Of a DNA stretch of 64,000 nt, positions 25,540-34,161 are shown one piece after another. The notes under the pieces were generated by a model. It had not been told where the DNA came from. It saw nothing but the letters and a program-made list of their open reading frames with translations, and made no database searches. Position numbers and translations under genes: made by a program. Numbering within the stretch: the stretch's first letter is position 1; the number at the start of each line of letters is the position of its first letter. This stretch comes from DATAOG01 sp963753685 (GTDB lineage Bacteria; Pseudomonadota; Alphaproteobacteria; Geminicoccales; Geminicoccaceae): assembly GCA_963753685.1 (NCBI GenBank), contig CAVWDE010000014.1, positions 62,001 through 126,000 of the forward strand, read 5' to 3'.

Positions 25540-27158
25540 CTCTTCCCCCTGCGGCTCTGGCTGCCGCGCTGCTGGCCGCTCGCGGCCGCCTTGCCACCCC
25601 CGCCGCCCTTCTGGGCGAACGCGCTGCCACCTCCACCGCCGCGGTTCGGCTTGATCTCGGTCTTGGCACCGGTCCGGCTGTGAAGGCCCCGGTTGGAGTC
25701 CCGCCTGGCCTCGCTCGCGCTCCTGGCGCCGCCAAAGGCGCTCGCCGCCTGCGTCTGCTTCCTGTCGCCGGGCCGCACGGCCGCCTTCTTGCTGCTCGCA
25801 GCCGCCGGGCGCGCCTGGGCGCTGCTGGCTGGCTTGGCCTTTGCCTTGGCCTGATCGACCCTCCCGGTCAGCTCCTTGCCGCCGGGCGACTGGCGGGTGG
25901 CAAGCGCGGGGGATTTCCTGGCGCCGCTGGTGGCGAGGCCCGAGGGTTTGCTCCTGGTCGCGGGCGCCGCGGCGGGGGCGCGGGTCTGCGTCTGAGCATA
26001 CTTGCGGTTGAGCTCCTTCTTGGTCTGCTCGCGCTGCTCCGTGACCTGCGCATCCCGCTTCAGGCGCTCGTTCTCGGCCCGGAGCTTGAGATTGTCGGTA
26101 TTGCCCGCCGGGCCGCCGCCACGATTGACGGTGATGGTCGAGTCCTCGATGTTGACGTTGCCGCGACTGACGCTGTTGCTATCGCCGTGGTCATGGTCGT
26201 CATCGTCGTCGGCGATCGCCCAACCGACCAGGCCGCCGACCACGGCGCCGCCCGCGAAGGTCGCAGCGGTGCCGAGCCATGAGGGCGACGGGTCGGAGTA
26301 GGTCATCGGCGGGGGCGGGTAATAGCCCGCTGCGGGATAGGCCGGTGCGGCGGCCGGCACGGCTTGGGTCTCCGGCGCCGGGGCCGGCGCAGGCTCGGCG
26401 GCCGGCGCGACCGGCTCGCTCGGCGCCGTCGCCTCCGCCTCGGGAGCGGCCGCCTCGGCGCCCGCGACCGCGGGCTCAGCCGCCGGGGCCTCGGCGGTGC
26501 TGTAGAGCGCCGTCAGCAGGGCCTCGGGGTCGTACTGTGGGATGAAGACGGCATCCGGATCGGTCGGCCTGATGCTGATGTTGTCGCCTTCGACGACCAC
26601 GATCATCTTGTCGTTGCTCTCGAGCCCGCCGACCGCGCGCATGAAGGAGCGGACGTCCTGGACCGCGTCCTGCACGCCCTCGAGCTGGTCCAGAACGGCC
26701 TCACCCAGCGTCTGGGTCCAGTCGAGGTCGGCGTTCATCTGGCGGATCACGGTCGGATAGTTGAGCAGGCCGACCACGCTCTGGTCCCAGTCCGGGTCCG
26801 GCGTCAGCGATGGATCCTCTGCGTAACGCTCCAGAAAGCGCGCCGCCTGGACGATGTCGAGCGGCGCCAGCGACGCCTGCAGCGTCAGCACCAGCACGAG
26901 GTCAGGGTAGAGCGCGACCGGCGCGACCAGCGCCTGCAGCTCCTCGGGCGACAGCGCCCCCGCGGACGGCGCGCTGGGTTCTTCCGGATCGACCGCGGGC
27001 GCCACCTCGACGGCGGCGGCAGCCGGCGCCGCCGGGGCAGGCGCCTGCGGGGTGTCCTCGGCCCTGGCTTCGAGCTCGCCAAGCATCAGCACGATCGCGA
27101 ACATGGCCGAGGCGGCCAGCAGCCCGCATCGACCAGCATACCCCTCCCGCGACGTCAT
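25536..27158 (-). CDS. DUF3300 family exported protein with long low-complexity tail
   Basis: A 540-residue protein. A signal peptide (about residues 1-33) is followed by an Ala/Pro-rich linker and then by the DUF3300 core at about 66-215 (VAPVALYPDLVLVLTL, LNYPTVIRQMNADLDWTQTLG, VFIPQYDPE). A second Pro/Ala region, a glycine-rich membrane-like segment (FAGGAVVGGLVGWAIADDDDD) and a basic, Gly/Arg/Lys-rich tail of about 170 residues complete the chain. The tail resembles disordered, nucleic-acid- or polyanion-binding sequence. It is coupled to the following DUF2950 gene. Function unknown. Confidence 0.83.
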   Translation of the reverse strand: MTSREGYAGRCGLLAASAMFAIVLMLGELEARAEDTPQAPAPAAPAAAAVEVAPAVDPEEPSAPSAGALSPEELQALVAPVALYPDLVLVLTLQASLAPLDIVQAARFLERYAEDPSLTPDPDWDQSVVGLLNYPTVIRQMNADLDWTQTLGEAVLDQLEGVQDAVQDVRSFMRAVGGLESNDKMIVVVEGDNISIRPTDPDAVFIPQYDPEALLTALYSTAEAPAAEPAVAGAEAAAPEAEATAPSEPVAPAAEPAPAPAPETQAVPAAAPAYPAAGYYPPPPMTYSDPSPSWLGTAATFAGGAVVGGLVGWAIADDDDDHDHGDSNSVSRGNVNIEDSTITVNRGGGPAGNTDNLKLRAENERLKRDAQVTEQREQTKKELNRKYAQTQTRAPAAAPATRSKPSGLATSGARKSPALATRQSPGGKELTGRVDQAKAKAKPASSAQARPAAASSKKAAVRPGDRKQTQAASAFGGARSASEARRDSNRGLHSRTGAKTEIKPNRGGGGGSAFAQKGGGGGKAAASGQQRGSQSRRGKR

Positions 27159-27295
27159 TTTGTCTGTCCCCTTGCGGGTATCATTGACCGCGACCCTAGG
27201 TCCGCGAAGCCGATGCCACAAGCGTGACACCGCCGAGCCGGGCCCGCCCTCCGAGCGCGGCAGGGCCCGCGGACCTTGCCGTTGAAAGGCGGCGC

Positions 27296-28525
27296 TCATA
27301 GCAGCAGGAGCCCCTTGGCGATCTTGAGCAGCTCCTTGACCGGCAGCTGGGTGGCGCCGGCGGCGACCAGCGGCAGCAGTGCTGCGCCGGCGACCGGCAG
27401 GATCGCCGCCCGTGAGATCAGGTAGGTGGACAGTTTCTGGGCCGCCGCATAGAGCTTGGCAGTATCCGGAAGGTCGCCGGCGGCAGAGGCATCCGCGTCG
27501 GCCGCGGCGCTCAGGTTGCGGCCGAGCAGCGCGCGCTCGAGCGCGCGCTCATGGCGGGTGGCGGCGGCGCTGGCGGCGAGGACAGTCGTCTCCTTGAGCC
27601 GCTTCAGCGGCCCGGTGAACGCCAAGAGCGGTGCGCCGAACAGAATCATCACCACGACCAGCCAGGCGGTCATGAGCTGGCCGTAGGCGGCGGCCGTGAG
27701 CTCGCCCCGCAGCAGCGTGTGCGCGATCGCCGCGCCGAGCACGCAGCTGAGCGCGAATACGAAGGCGGCGAACGCGTTCGGGTACTGGCCGATGAAGGCG
27801 AGACCGCCGGCGCCGTCCGGATGGGTCGCGACCAGGCGCAGCTCGAGCCGCGCGAGATCGCGCAGCAGCAGGCCCCAGACGGCATGCCGCCACAGCCAGC
27901 GCAGCAGCAGGAACCAGAACATCGGGCTGCTGACCAGCGCGCACCACCAGCCCGCGGCGGTGAGCCGCGCCCCCTCGGGGCCCACGACCACGATCCAGGA
28001 GGAGGTCTCGCCAGCCAGGAACAGCTCGGCGCCGCCCAAGGTGATCGCATAGGCCGCGAGCACGCAGACCAGCTCGGCGAGGTGCGCATCACGCCGGCGC
28101 AGCGCCCGCACCACCGCCTCGGCCGCAGCCGGCATCGCGCCGGGGGCGAGCAGCGGCGCACGCACGAACTGGCCGAGATGGACCCGCAGCCGCTCCTCGA
28201 CCATGCGCTCCATCAGCACGAAGATGCCGATCGCGATCACGAAGCGCGCCCAGGCGCCGAGATCGAGCAGGAACGGCCGGCTCGCGGCCGGACCGATCGC
28301 ATGGCCCGCGAGCGCGCTCAGCAGCAGCGGCACCCCCCAGGCGAGCCCGACCAGGATCGCAGCGCGCCGGCCCGCCTGCAGCGCCTGCGCGCGCAGCAGC
28401 CCGAGCCGAACCTGCAGATCGTAGAACGGCCCGCCGCGCGCGATCAGAAAATCCCCGATCGGGCGTGCAGAATCGCCGGCCACTCCGGCCGCCGCTGCGC
28501 TCTGGTCCAGGGTCGCGACGCTCAT
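27296..28525 (-). CDS. Polytopic membrane protein of unknown function
   Basis: A 409-residue protein with six or so hydrophobic segments between residues 55 and 320, separated by arginine-rich cytoplasmic loops (LLRDLARLELRL, LKRLKETTV). ATG 28525 has a clear GGAGGAGCC ribosome site. I do not recognise a catalytic motif. The long N-terminal region before the first helix and the C-terminal helices suggest a membrane-anchored sensor or a small-molecule handling protein, without firm support. It is the last of three co-directional genes with the two small ones upstream. Confidence 0.6.
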   Translation of the reverse strand: MSVATLDQSAAAAGVAGDSARPIGDFLIARGGPFYDLQVRLGLLRAQALQAGRRAAILVGLAWGVPLLLSALAGHAIGPAASRPFLLDLGAWARFVIAIGIFVLMERMVEERLRVHLGQFVRAPLLAPGAMPAAAEAVVRALRRRDAHLAELVCVLAAYAITLGGAELFLAGETSSWIVVVGPEGARLTAAGWWCALVSSPMFWFLLLRWLWRHAVWGLLLRDLARLELRLVATHPDGAGGLAFIGQYPNAFAAFVFALSCVLGAAIAHTLLRGELTAAAYGQLMTAWLVVVMILFGAPLLAFTGPLKRLKETTVLAASAAATRHERALERALLGRNLSAAADADASAAGDLPDTAKLYAAAQKLSTYLISRAAILPVAGAALLPLVAAGATQLPVKELLKIAKGLLLL

Positions 28526-28569
28526 GGTCGGCGGCTCCTCCTGCGCGGGCCTGTCTGCCGACGCCAGGG

Positions 28570-28776
28570 TCAGCGGCCCATCCTCTCCATGACGTACCGA
28601 TTCCAATAGGGTGTCCGGCACACCAGCGCCTTGCCGGTGCCTTCGTAGACCCGCAACCGGGCCTCGCCGGAGAACATCGACTGGACGAGCGTGGTCGCGC
28701 GGCGGAGGCGATAGTCGAGACCCTCGGTGCGCGCGGGCACCTGCGTGTGGCCGCCTGCCATCTTGTCCCGGTCCAT
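28570..28776 (-). CDS. Small 68-residue protein of unknown function
   Basis: A short gene between two others of the same strand, with a good ribosome site (GGGAGGG) before ATG 28776. The product is basic and soluble, ends in tryptophan- and tyrosine-containing sequence (TPYWNRYVMERMGR), and has one cysteine. No known motif. Reality is supported by the ribosome site and by operon position only. Confidence 0.5.
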   Translation of the reverse strand: MDRDKMAGGHTQVPARTEGLDYRLRRATTLVQSMFSGEARLRVYEGTGKALVCRTPYWNRYVMERMGR

Positions 28777-28815
28777 CTCTGCCCTCCCGGTCGAGGCGGC
28801 CCTGTGGCTTCCGGC

Positions 28816-29088
28816 CTAGTCCTTTCCCCGGTTCTTGAAGGGGCCGCCGTCGTCCTTCTTCCGGTCCCGGTCGTCGATGCCGAGCGTGTCCCGCGTCGTC
28901 TCGCCGACGTCGCATCGATTGCCCCGAACGCCGACCACGGCTTTCGTGGCGGCGCCCCTGGCAGCCTTGGCGACATTGCAGTCGGGATCGACCGCATCCT
29001 TGGCCTTGGCGAGCGGCCCGGCCAGCGCCGGCCCGCTCAGGGCCAGCAGCACTGCCACCAAGCCGGCGCGCACATGCTGACAAGTCAT
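28816..29088 (-). CDS. Small exported protein of unknown function
   Basis: A 90-residue product with a typical signal peptide (MTCQHVRAGLVAVLLALSG, cleavage near ALA-GPL) and a mature part of about 66 residues rich in Asp, Lys and Arg. It has two cysteines (DCNVAK and NRCDVG) that could form one disulfide. A GGAGGG ribosome site precedes ATG 29088. It is the first gene of the small minus-strand group that diverges from the acetate operon. Confidence 0.6.
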   Translation of the reverse strand: MTCQHVRAGLVAVLLALSGPALAGPLAKAKDAVDPDCNVAKAARGAATKAVVGVRGNRCDVGETTRDTLGIDDRDRKKDDGGPFKNRGKD

Positions 29089-29282
29089 CGTGACACCCTC
29101 CTCGGTTTCAACCGACCTTCACCGCAGCGTCAGGGCGGCCAGTTGACGAAGCGCCGGAACGCGCGGTTGGTCACCGGCGTGCGGTCAAACCAGAAGCCTT
29201 CGAAGACATTGCGTCGGCATGCGGGCTCCGAGGCGCACCGCCGAGCTCTGTCGGAGACGGGCCAGGGAGGCAAGTAAGTTAC

Positions 29283-29294
29283 GGTAAGCTTACC
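29283..29294. promoter_or_regulatory. Perfect 12-base palindrome, possible operator
   Basis: GGTAAGCTTACC is a perfect palindrome in the divergent region, 54 bases upstream of the FNR-like box. It is AT-richer than its surroundings, as expected for a protein-binding site. No known regulator can be assigned. Confidence 0.35.
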
Positions 29295-29336
29295 CCGACG
29301 CCGGCGGCGGCTCGCTCGCTCTCCCCGGCTGTTCGA

Positions 29337-29350
29337 TTGATTTGCGTCAA
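29337..29350. promoter_or_regulatory. FNR/FixK/Anr-like box upstream of yjcH-actP
   Basis: TTGATTTGCGTCAA matches the FNR/FixK consensus TTGAT-N4-ATCAA with one mismatch in ten defined bases (GTCAA for ATCAA). It lies about 190 bases before the yjcH start, within reach of its promoter. Oxygen-dependent control of acetate uptake is the inference. Confidence 0.5.
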
Positions 29351-29538
29351 TGCCGGTGGCCTCGAGCGACCTTAGTCAGTTGGCACCGTCCGGAGACAGC
29401 GGCAGGCTAGAGTTGTAATCCTCGTAGCTACGCCGGTCGTCTGGTCCCGAGAGCCGCAGGACGATGGAATGCCGGCGGTCGTCGGTGTGGCATGCCCGGC
29501 GTTCGCCTCGAGCGCCGGGCGAATTGAGGAGATCTCGG

Positions 29539-29847
29539 ATGGAGCATCAGGTTTACGCGCGGGTGAGGAGCCACCCGAAGTTCGTCGAGCTGATCGAGCG
29601 GCGCAGCAGGTACGCCTGGACGCTCTCGTTCATCATGCTCGCGATCTACTACGGCTTCATTTTGGTGGTCGCCTTCGCCCCCGGGCTGCTCGGGGTGCCG
29701 CTGTCGGCCGGGGCGGTGACGACCGTCGGGATTCCGGTCGGGATTCTGATCATCATTGCCGCCTTCATCCTCACCGGACTGTACGTCCGGCGGGCCAACA
29801 GCGAATTCGACGCCCTGAACCAAGAAATCCTGGAGGCTACCAAATGA
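29539..29847 (+). CDS. yjcH: DUF485 membrane protein (YjcH), partner of ActP
   Basis: A 102-residue protein with two transmembrane helices (residues of about 28-50 and 62-85) and the DUF485 signature (VRSHPKFVELIERRSRYAW near the N-terminus, RRANSEFD near the C-terminus). GAGGAGA precedes ATG 29539. Its stop overlaps the ATG of actP, the usual coupling of yjcH and actP. It accompanies the acetate permease; its exact role is not established. Confidence 0.92.
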   Translation: MEHQVYARVRSHPKFVELIERRSRYAWTLSFIMLAIYYGFILVVAFAPGLLGVPLSAGAVTTVGIPVGILIIIAAFILTGLYVRRANSEFDALNQEILEATK

Positions 29848-31517
29848 TGCCCCTGATGGTAGCGCTCGGGCTCGCCGCCGGGGCGCTGGCATTCCTCGAC
29901 CCGACCCTGGCCGCCGCGGCCGAGGCCGTGACCGGCGAGGTCCAGCGCCAGCCGGTCAACATCCCGGCGATCGTGATGTTCTTCCTGTTCGTCTCAGGCA
30001 CTCTCGGCATTACCTACTGGGCCGCCAAACGCACGCGGTCCGCCGCCGACTTCTATGCCGCCGGCGGCGGCGTCACCGGCTTCCAGAACGGCCTCGCGAT
30101 CGCCGGCGACTACATGTCGGCGGCCTCCTTCCTGGGCATCTCGGGCCTCGTGTTCGCGTCCGGCTTCGACGGCCTGATCTACTCGATCGGCTTCCTGGTC
30201 GGCTGGCCGATCATCCTGTTCCTGATCGCCGAGCGCCTGCGCAACCTCGGCAAGTACACCTTCGCCGACGTCGCCTCCTACCGGCTGCAGCAGACGCCGA
30301 TCCGCTCGCTGGCGGCGGTCGGCTCGCTGACGGTCGTGGCCTTCTACCTGATCGCGCAGATGGTCGGGGCCGGTAAATTGATCCAGCTGCTGTTCGGCCT
30401 CGACTACCTCTATGCGGTCGTGATCGTCGGTGTCCTGATGATCCTCTACGTCACCTTCGGTGGCATGATCGCGACCACCTGGGTGCAGATCATCAAGGCA
30501 GGCCTCCTGCTGATCGGCGCGACCTTCATGGCGCTGGCCGTGCTCTGGCACTTCGGGTTCAGCTTCGAGGCGATGTTCGCGAGCGCGGTCGCGGCCCATC
30601 CCAAGCACCAGGCGATCATGGCGCCGGGGGGCCTGGTGTCCGACCCGGTCTCGGCGATCTCGCTCGGCCTCGCGCTGATGTTCGGGACCGCGGGCCTGCC
30701 GCACATCCTGATGCGCTTCTTCACCGTGCCCGATGCCAAGCAGGCGCGCCGCTCGGTGTTCTACGCCACGGGCTTCATCGGCTACTTCTACATCCTGACC
30801 TTCATCATCGGCTTTGGCGCGATCACGCTGGTGATGACCAACCCGGCCTTCCTCGATCAGGCGGGCAAGCTGCTCGGCGGCAACAACATGGCCGCGATCC
30901 ACCTTGCCAATGCGGTCGGCGGCAGCCTGTTCCTGGGCTTCATCTCGGCGGTCGCGTTCGCGACCATTCTCGCGGTCGTGGCCGGGCTGACGCTGGCCGG
31001 TGCCTCGGCCGTGAGCCACGACCTCTACGCTTCCGTGTTCGCCCGCGGCCGGGCGAGCGAGATGCAGGAGGTGCGGGTGTCGCGGATCGCGACGGTCGTC
31101 CTCGGCATCGTCGCGATCGCGCTCGGCATCCTGTTCGAGCAGCAGAACATCGCCTTCATGGTCGGACTCGCGTTCGCGATCGCGGCCAGCTGCAACTTCC
31201 CGATCCTGTTTCTCTCGATGTACTGGAAGCGGCTGACCACGCGCGGCGCCTTCTTCGGCGGCTTCCTCGGGCTGATTACAGCGGTCGTGCTGGTGATTCT
31301 GTCGCCCACGGTCTGGGTCGCGGTCCTGGGTTACCCGACCCCGATCTTTCCTTACAAGGAGCCGGCGCTGTTCTCGATGACCGTCGCCTTCGCCGGCATC
31401 TGGCTGTTCTCGCTGCTCGACCACAGCCGGACCGCCAAGCAGGAGGAGGAGGCGTTCGAAGCGCAGTACGTCCGCTCGCAGACGGGCCTCGGCGCAGCGG
31501 CTGCCGCCGCGCACTGA
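29844..31517 (+). CDS. actP: Acetate/cation symporter ActP (SSS family)
   Basis: A 557-residue sodium:solute symporter with 13 or so helices and a short N-terminal leader, as in ActP. Diagnostic segments are DFYAAGGGVTGFQNGLAIAGDYMSA in the first conserved loop, GTAGLPHILMRFFTVPDAKQARRS in the middle and the ASCNFPILFLSMYW helix. It imports acetate and other short carboxylates with a cation. The operon continues with a DUF294 sensor and an exonuclease gene, a layout common in alphaproteobacteria. Confidence 0.92.
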   Translation: MMPLMVALGLAAGALAFLDPTLAAAAEAVTGEVQRQPVNIPAIVMFFLFVSGTLGITYWAAKRTRSAADFYAAGGGVTGFQNGLAIAGDYMSAASFLGISGLVFASGFDGLIYSIGFLVGWPIILFLIAERLRNLGKYTFADVASYRLQQTPIRSLAAVGSLTVVAFYLIAQMVGAGKLIQLLFGLDYLYAVVIVGVLMILYVTFGGMIATTWVQIIKAGLLLIGATFMALAVLWHFGFSFEAMFASAVAAHPKHQAIMAPGGLVSDPVSAISLGLALMFGTAGLPHILMRFFTVPDAKQARRSVFYATGFIGYFYILTFIIGFGAITLVMTNPAFLDQAGKLLGGNNMAAIHLANAVGGSLFLGFISAVAFATILAVVAGLTLAGASAVSHDLYASVFARGRASEMQEVRVSRIATVVLGIVAIALGILFEQQNIAFMVGLAFAIAASCNFPILFLSMYWKRLTTRGAFFGGFLGLITAVVLVILSPTVWVAVLGYPTPIFPYKEPALFSMTVAFAGIWLFSLLDHSRTAKQEEEAFEAQYVRSQTGLGAAAAAAH

Positions 31518-31590
31518 GCGCCGCTGTCGGTTGTCGACGCCCCGGGACGGCGACGTCCCGGGGCGCTATCTTATCGACCGGAGGCGCGCC

Positions 31591-33405
31591 TTGGTCAAAG
31601 CGTTCGACTTCAGCCACCCGCCGTTCGACCGGCTGACCGGTCCCGAGATCCAGCGTTTCAAGGCGAGCCTGGACGTCCAATTCTTCCGGGAAGGTGAGAC
31701 CATCATCCGGGCGGGCGCGGTCCCGGACGCCTTCTACATTGTCCTCAAGGGCGCCGTGCGCGAGGTCGACGGCACGGGCGTCGTCGCGGTTCACGGACCC
31801 GATGACTGCTTCGATACCAGCCTTCTGGTCGAAGGCAGGTGCCGCTACGACCTGGTGGTCGAGGAGGAGGCGATCTGCTACGTCCTGCCGGTCGACGAGC
31901 TGCTCGATCTGACCGCCAACAACAAGGCGTTCGCCGAGTTCTTCTACCACGACATCTCGCTACGGCTGGAGGCGCTGTCGGCGCGCCAGACCATCCGCGA
32001 GCTGCAGCCGGTGATGATGGCGCGGGTGCGCGACGCCTACCTCCACCCGCCGCTCTACGTCGAAGCCGCGACCTCGATCTTCGAGGCGGCGAGCCTCATG
32101 AAGGCCAACAAGGCGACCTCGCTCCTGGTGCGCGCCCAAGGGCGCACCGGCATCGTCACCGGCATCGACATGCGCGAGGCGGTGATCCTCGGGCGCCGGC
32201 CGGTCGAGACCCCGGTTGGCGAGATCGCGACCTGGCAGCTCGTGACCATCGCGCCCGCGGAGCTGCTGGCCGAGGCGCTGCTCCGGATGACCCGGCACGG
32301 CGTCAAGCGGCTGGTGGTCGAGGAGCGGGGACGGATCAGCGGCGTGCTCGAGCAGGTGGACCTTTTGAGCTTCCTCTCGAGCCAATCCTACATCCTCGGT
32401 CTGCAGGTCGAGCGGGCGGCGTCGATCGACGACCTGCGCGCGGCGAGCGAGCAGCTGCCGGCGCTGGTCCAGGTGCTGCACGGCCACGGCACCAAAATGC
32501 CTTACATCACCCAGCTGGTCGCCGAGCTGACCCGCAGGATCGCGGCCCGGCTGTTCGGCATGCTCGCGCCGCCGGAGCTGAGCTCGAACGCCTGCCTGAT
32601 GGTCATGGGCAGCGAAGGCCGGGGCGATCAGATCCTCAAGACCGACCAGGACAACGGCCTGATCCTGCGCGACGACTACGACGCGCCGGAGCTGCGTCGG
32701 GTGTGCGAGGCGTTCACCGATGCCCTGGTCGACTTCGGCTATCCCCGCTGCCCCGGCGGCATCATGGTCAGCAACCCCGCCTGGGCGAAGCCGCTCGCCG
32801 GGTTCAAAGACGACCTGCGCAGCTGGATGCTCTCGCCCGACGAGCAGGCGCTGATGAACGTCGCGATCCTGGTCGACGCCGCCCCGGTCGTGGGCGACCC
32901 CGCACTGCTGGCCGGGCTCAAGACACAGCTCTTCGAGCTCAGCCGCGGCGAGGCCGCCTTCTGCGCCCGCTTCGCGCGCGCCATCGAGACCTTCGAGACG
33001 CCCTCGCTGGGCGGCATCCGCAGCCTGCTGGGTGGCCGCATGCTCGGTCGCGAACCGCTCGATCTCAAGAAGAGCGCCATCTTCCCGATCGTCCACGGCG
33101 TCCGCGCGCTGGCCCTCGAGCACCAGATCCCCGAGACCAACACCGCCGAACGCATCCGGCGGCTCGAGGATCTCGGGCTGTTCGACAACGCGTTCGCGGT
33201 CGATCTGATCGAGGCCTACGGCTTTCTGCTCGGCCTGCGCCTCCAGGCCCGGCTCGATCGGCTGCGCCTCGAGCAGGAGCCGGACAACCTGATCCGGCCG
33301 CACGAGCTCAACAAGTTCGAACGCGACCTGCTCAAGGACTCGTTCGCGATCGCTGGCCGGTTCAAGGAGCTCGTCCGCCACCACTTCCACCTGAAGATGC
33401 TCTGA
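31591..33405 (+). CDS. cNMP-binding, CBS and DUF294 nucleotidyltransferase-like protein
   Basis: About 604 residues. I chose TTG 31591 because of a strong GGAGG at 31580-31584; an earlier TTG at 31531 is less likely. The order of domains is a cyclic-nucleotide-binding domain (residues of about 10-125), a pair of CBS domains (about 150-270, with TSLLVRAQGRTGIVTGIDMRE), a DUF294 putative nucleotidyltransferase domain (MGSEGRGDQILKTDQDNGLIL, the G-S-x9-D-x-D type motif) and the DUF294 C-terminal helical domain. Such proteins sit behind actP or other acetate genes and probably sense nucleotides to modify a target. The modified target is unknown. Confidence 0.85.
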   Translation: MVKAFDFSHPPFDRLTGPEIQRFKASLDVQFFREGETIIRAGAVPDAFYIVLKGAVREVDGTGVVAVHGPDDCFDTSLLVEGRCRYDLVVEEEAICYVLPVDELLDLTANNKAFAEFFYHDISLRLEALSARQTIRELQPVMMARVRDAYLHPPLYVEAATSIFEAASLMKANKATSLLVRAQGRTGIVTGIDMREAVILGRRPVETPVGEIATWQLVTIAPAELLAEALLRMTRHGVKRLVVEERGRISGVLEQVDLLSFLSSQSYILGLQVERAASIDDLRAASEQLPALVQVLHGHGTKMPYITQLVAELTRRIAARLFGMLAPPELSSNACLMVMGSEGRGDQILKTDQDNGLILRDDYDAPELRRVCEAFTDALVDFGYPRCPGGIMVSNPAWAKPLAGFKDDLRSWMLSPDEQALMNVAILVDAAPVVGDPALLAGLKTQLFELSRGEAAFCARFARAIETFETPSLGGIRSLLGGRMLGREPLDLKKSAIFPIVHGVRALALEHQIPETNTAERIRRLEDLGLFDNAFAVDLIEAYGFLLGLRLQARLDRLRLEQEPDNLIRPHELNKFERDLLKDSFAIAGRFKELVRHHFHLKML

Positions 33406-33407
33406 GC

Positions 33408-34022
33408 ATGCTCGGCGGGCTGCGCCGGCGCTGGTGGCGGCGGCGCCTGAAGGACCCCGCCTATGCCTTCCTGGCCGAGCCGGACCCCGAGGGCGAGCTG
33501 GTCAGCCTGGATTGCGAGACCACCAGCCTCGAGGTGGCCTCGGCCGAGCTGCTCTCGATCGCGGCGATCCGGATCCAGGGCGATCGCATCCTGACCAGCG
33601 CGGCGCTCGACCTCCTGGTGCGGCCGGTGGTGCGCCCGAGCGACGCGGGCGTGCTGATCCACCGGCTCCGTTCTGCGGACGTCGCCGGCGGGTTGTCGCC
33701 GGCCGAGGCGATCGAGCGCCTGCTGCACTTCGTGGGCGGTCGGACGCTGGTCGGCTACTATCTCGAATTCGACCTCGGCGTCATCAACCGCTACCTGCGG
33801 CCGAAGCTCGGCGTGGGGCTGCCCAACCCGCGCATCGAGGTCTCCGCCCTCTACTACGACCTGAAGACGCGGCGCCTGCCCGGCAGCCACGTCGATCTCG
33901 GTTTCCAGGCGATCCGCGCCGATCTGGACCTGCCGGACCTGCCCGAGCATGACGCCTTCAATGACGCCCTGATGGCGGCGATGATGTACCTGCGCCTCGC
34001 AGGCCCCGGCGCGCGCGTCTGA
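33408..34022 (+). CDS. DEDD-type 3'-5' exonuclease (DnaQ-like)
   Basis: A 204-residue exonuclease-fold protein following the DUF294 gene after two bases. Exo I is LDCETTSL (D35, E37), Exo II is GYYLEFDL (an aspartate near residue 121) and Exo III is HDAFNDALMAA (H181, D186). All four acidic residues and the histidine of DEDDh enzymes are there. The basic N-terminus (LRRRWWRRRLKD) may help binding of nucleic acid. Genes of this kind often follow the DUF294 gene of acetate operons; it is not the replicative epsilon subunit itself. Confidence 0.83.
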   Translation: MLGGLRRRWWRRRLKDPAYAFLAEPDPEGELVSLDCETTSLEVASAELLSIAAIRIQGDRILTSAALDLLVRPVVRPSDAGVLIHRLRSADVAGGLSPAEAIERLLHFVGGRTLVGYYLEFDLGVINRYLRPKLGVGLPNPRIEVSALYYDLKTRRLPGSHVDLGFQAIRADLDLPDLPEHDAFNDALMAAMMYLRLAGPGARV

Positions 34023-34161
34023 GATCAAGGCCGCCGTTCGATTGCATGAGCAGCCCCGGCGCCGACATCTGGCGGCAAGCTTGAATATCTACATGTGAGC
34101 TGAGCATTCTTATTATCTTCTCCTCGGTGATCTTGCTCAGATACCGACTTAGGATTTCCCC

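Larger units (their letters stand above)
29089..29538. other. 450-base divergent intergenic region upstream of the acetate operon
   Basis: Holds the promoters of the small exported gene (-) and of yjcH-actP (+). Apart from the two palindromic sites listed separately I see no gene; short frames reaching into it from yjcH lack ribosome sites. Confidence 0.6.
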
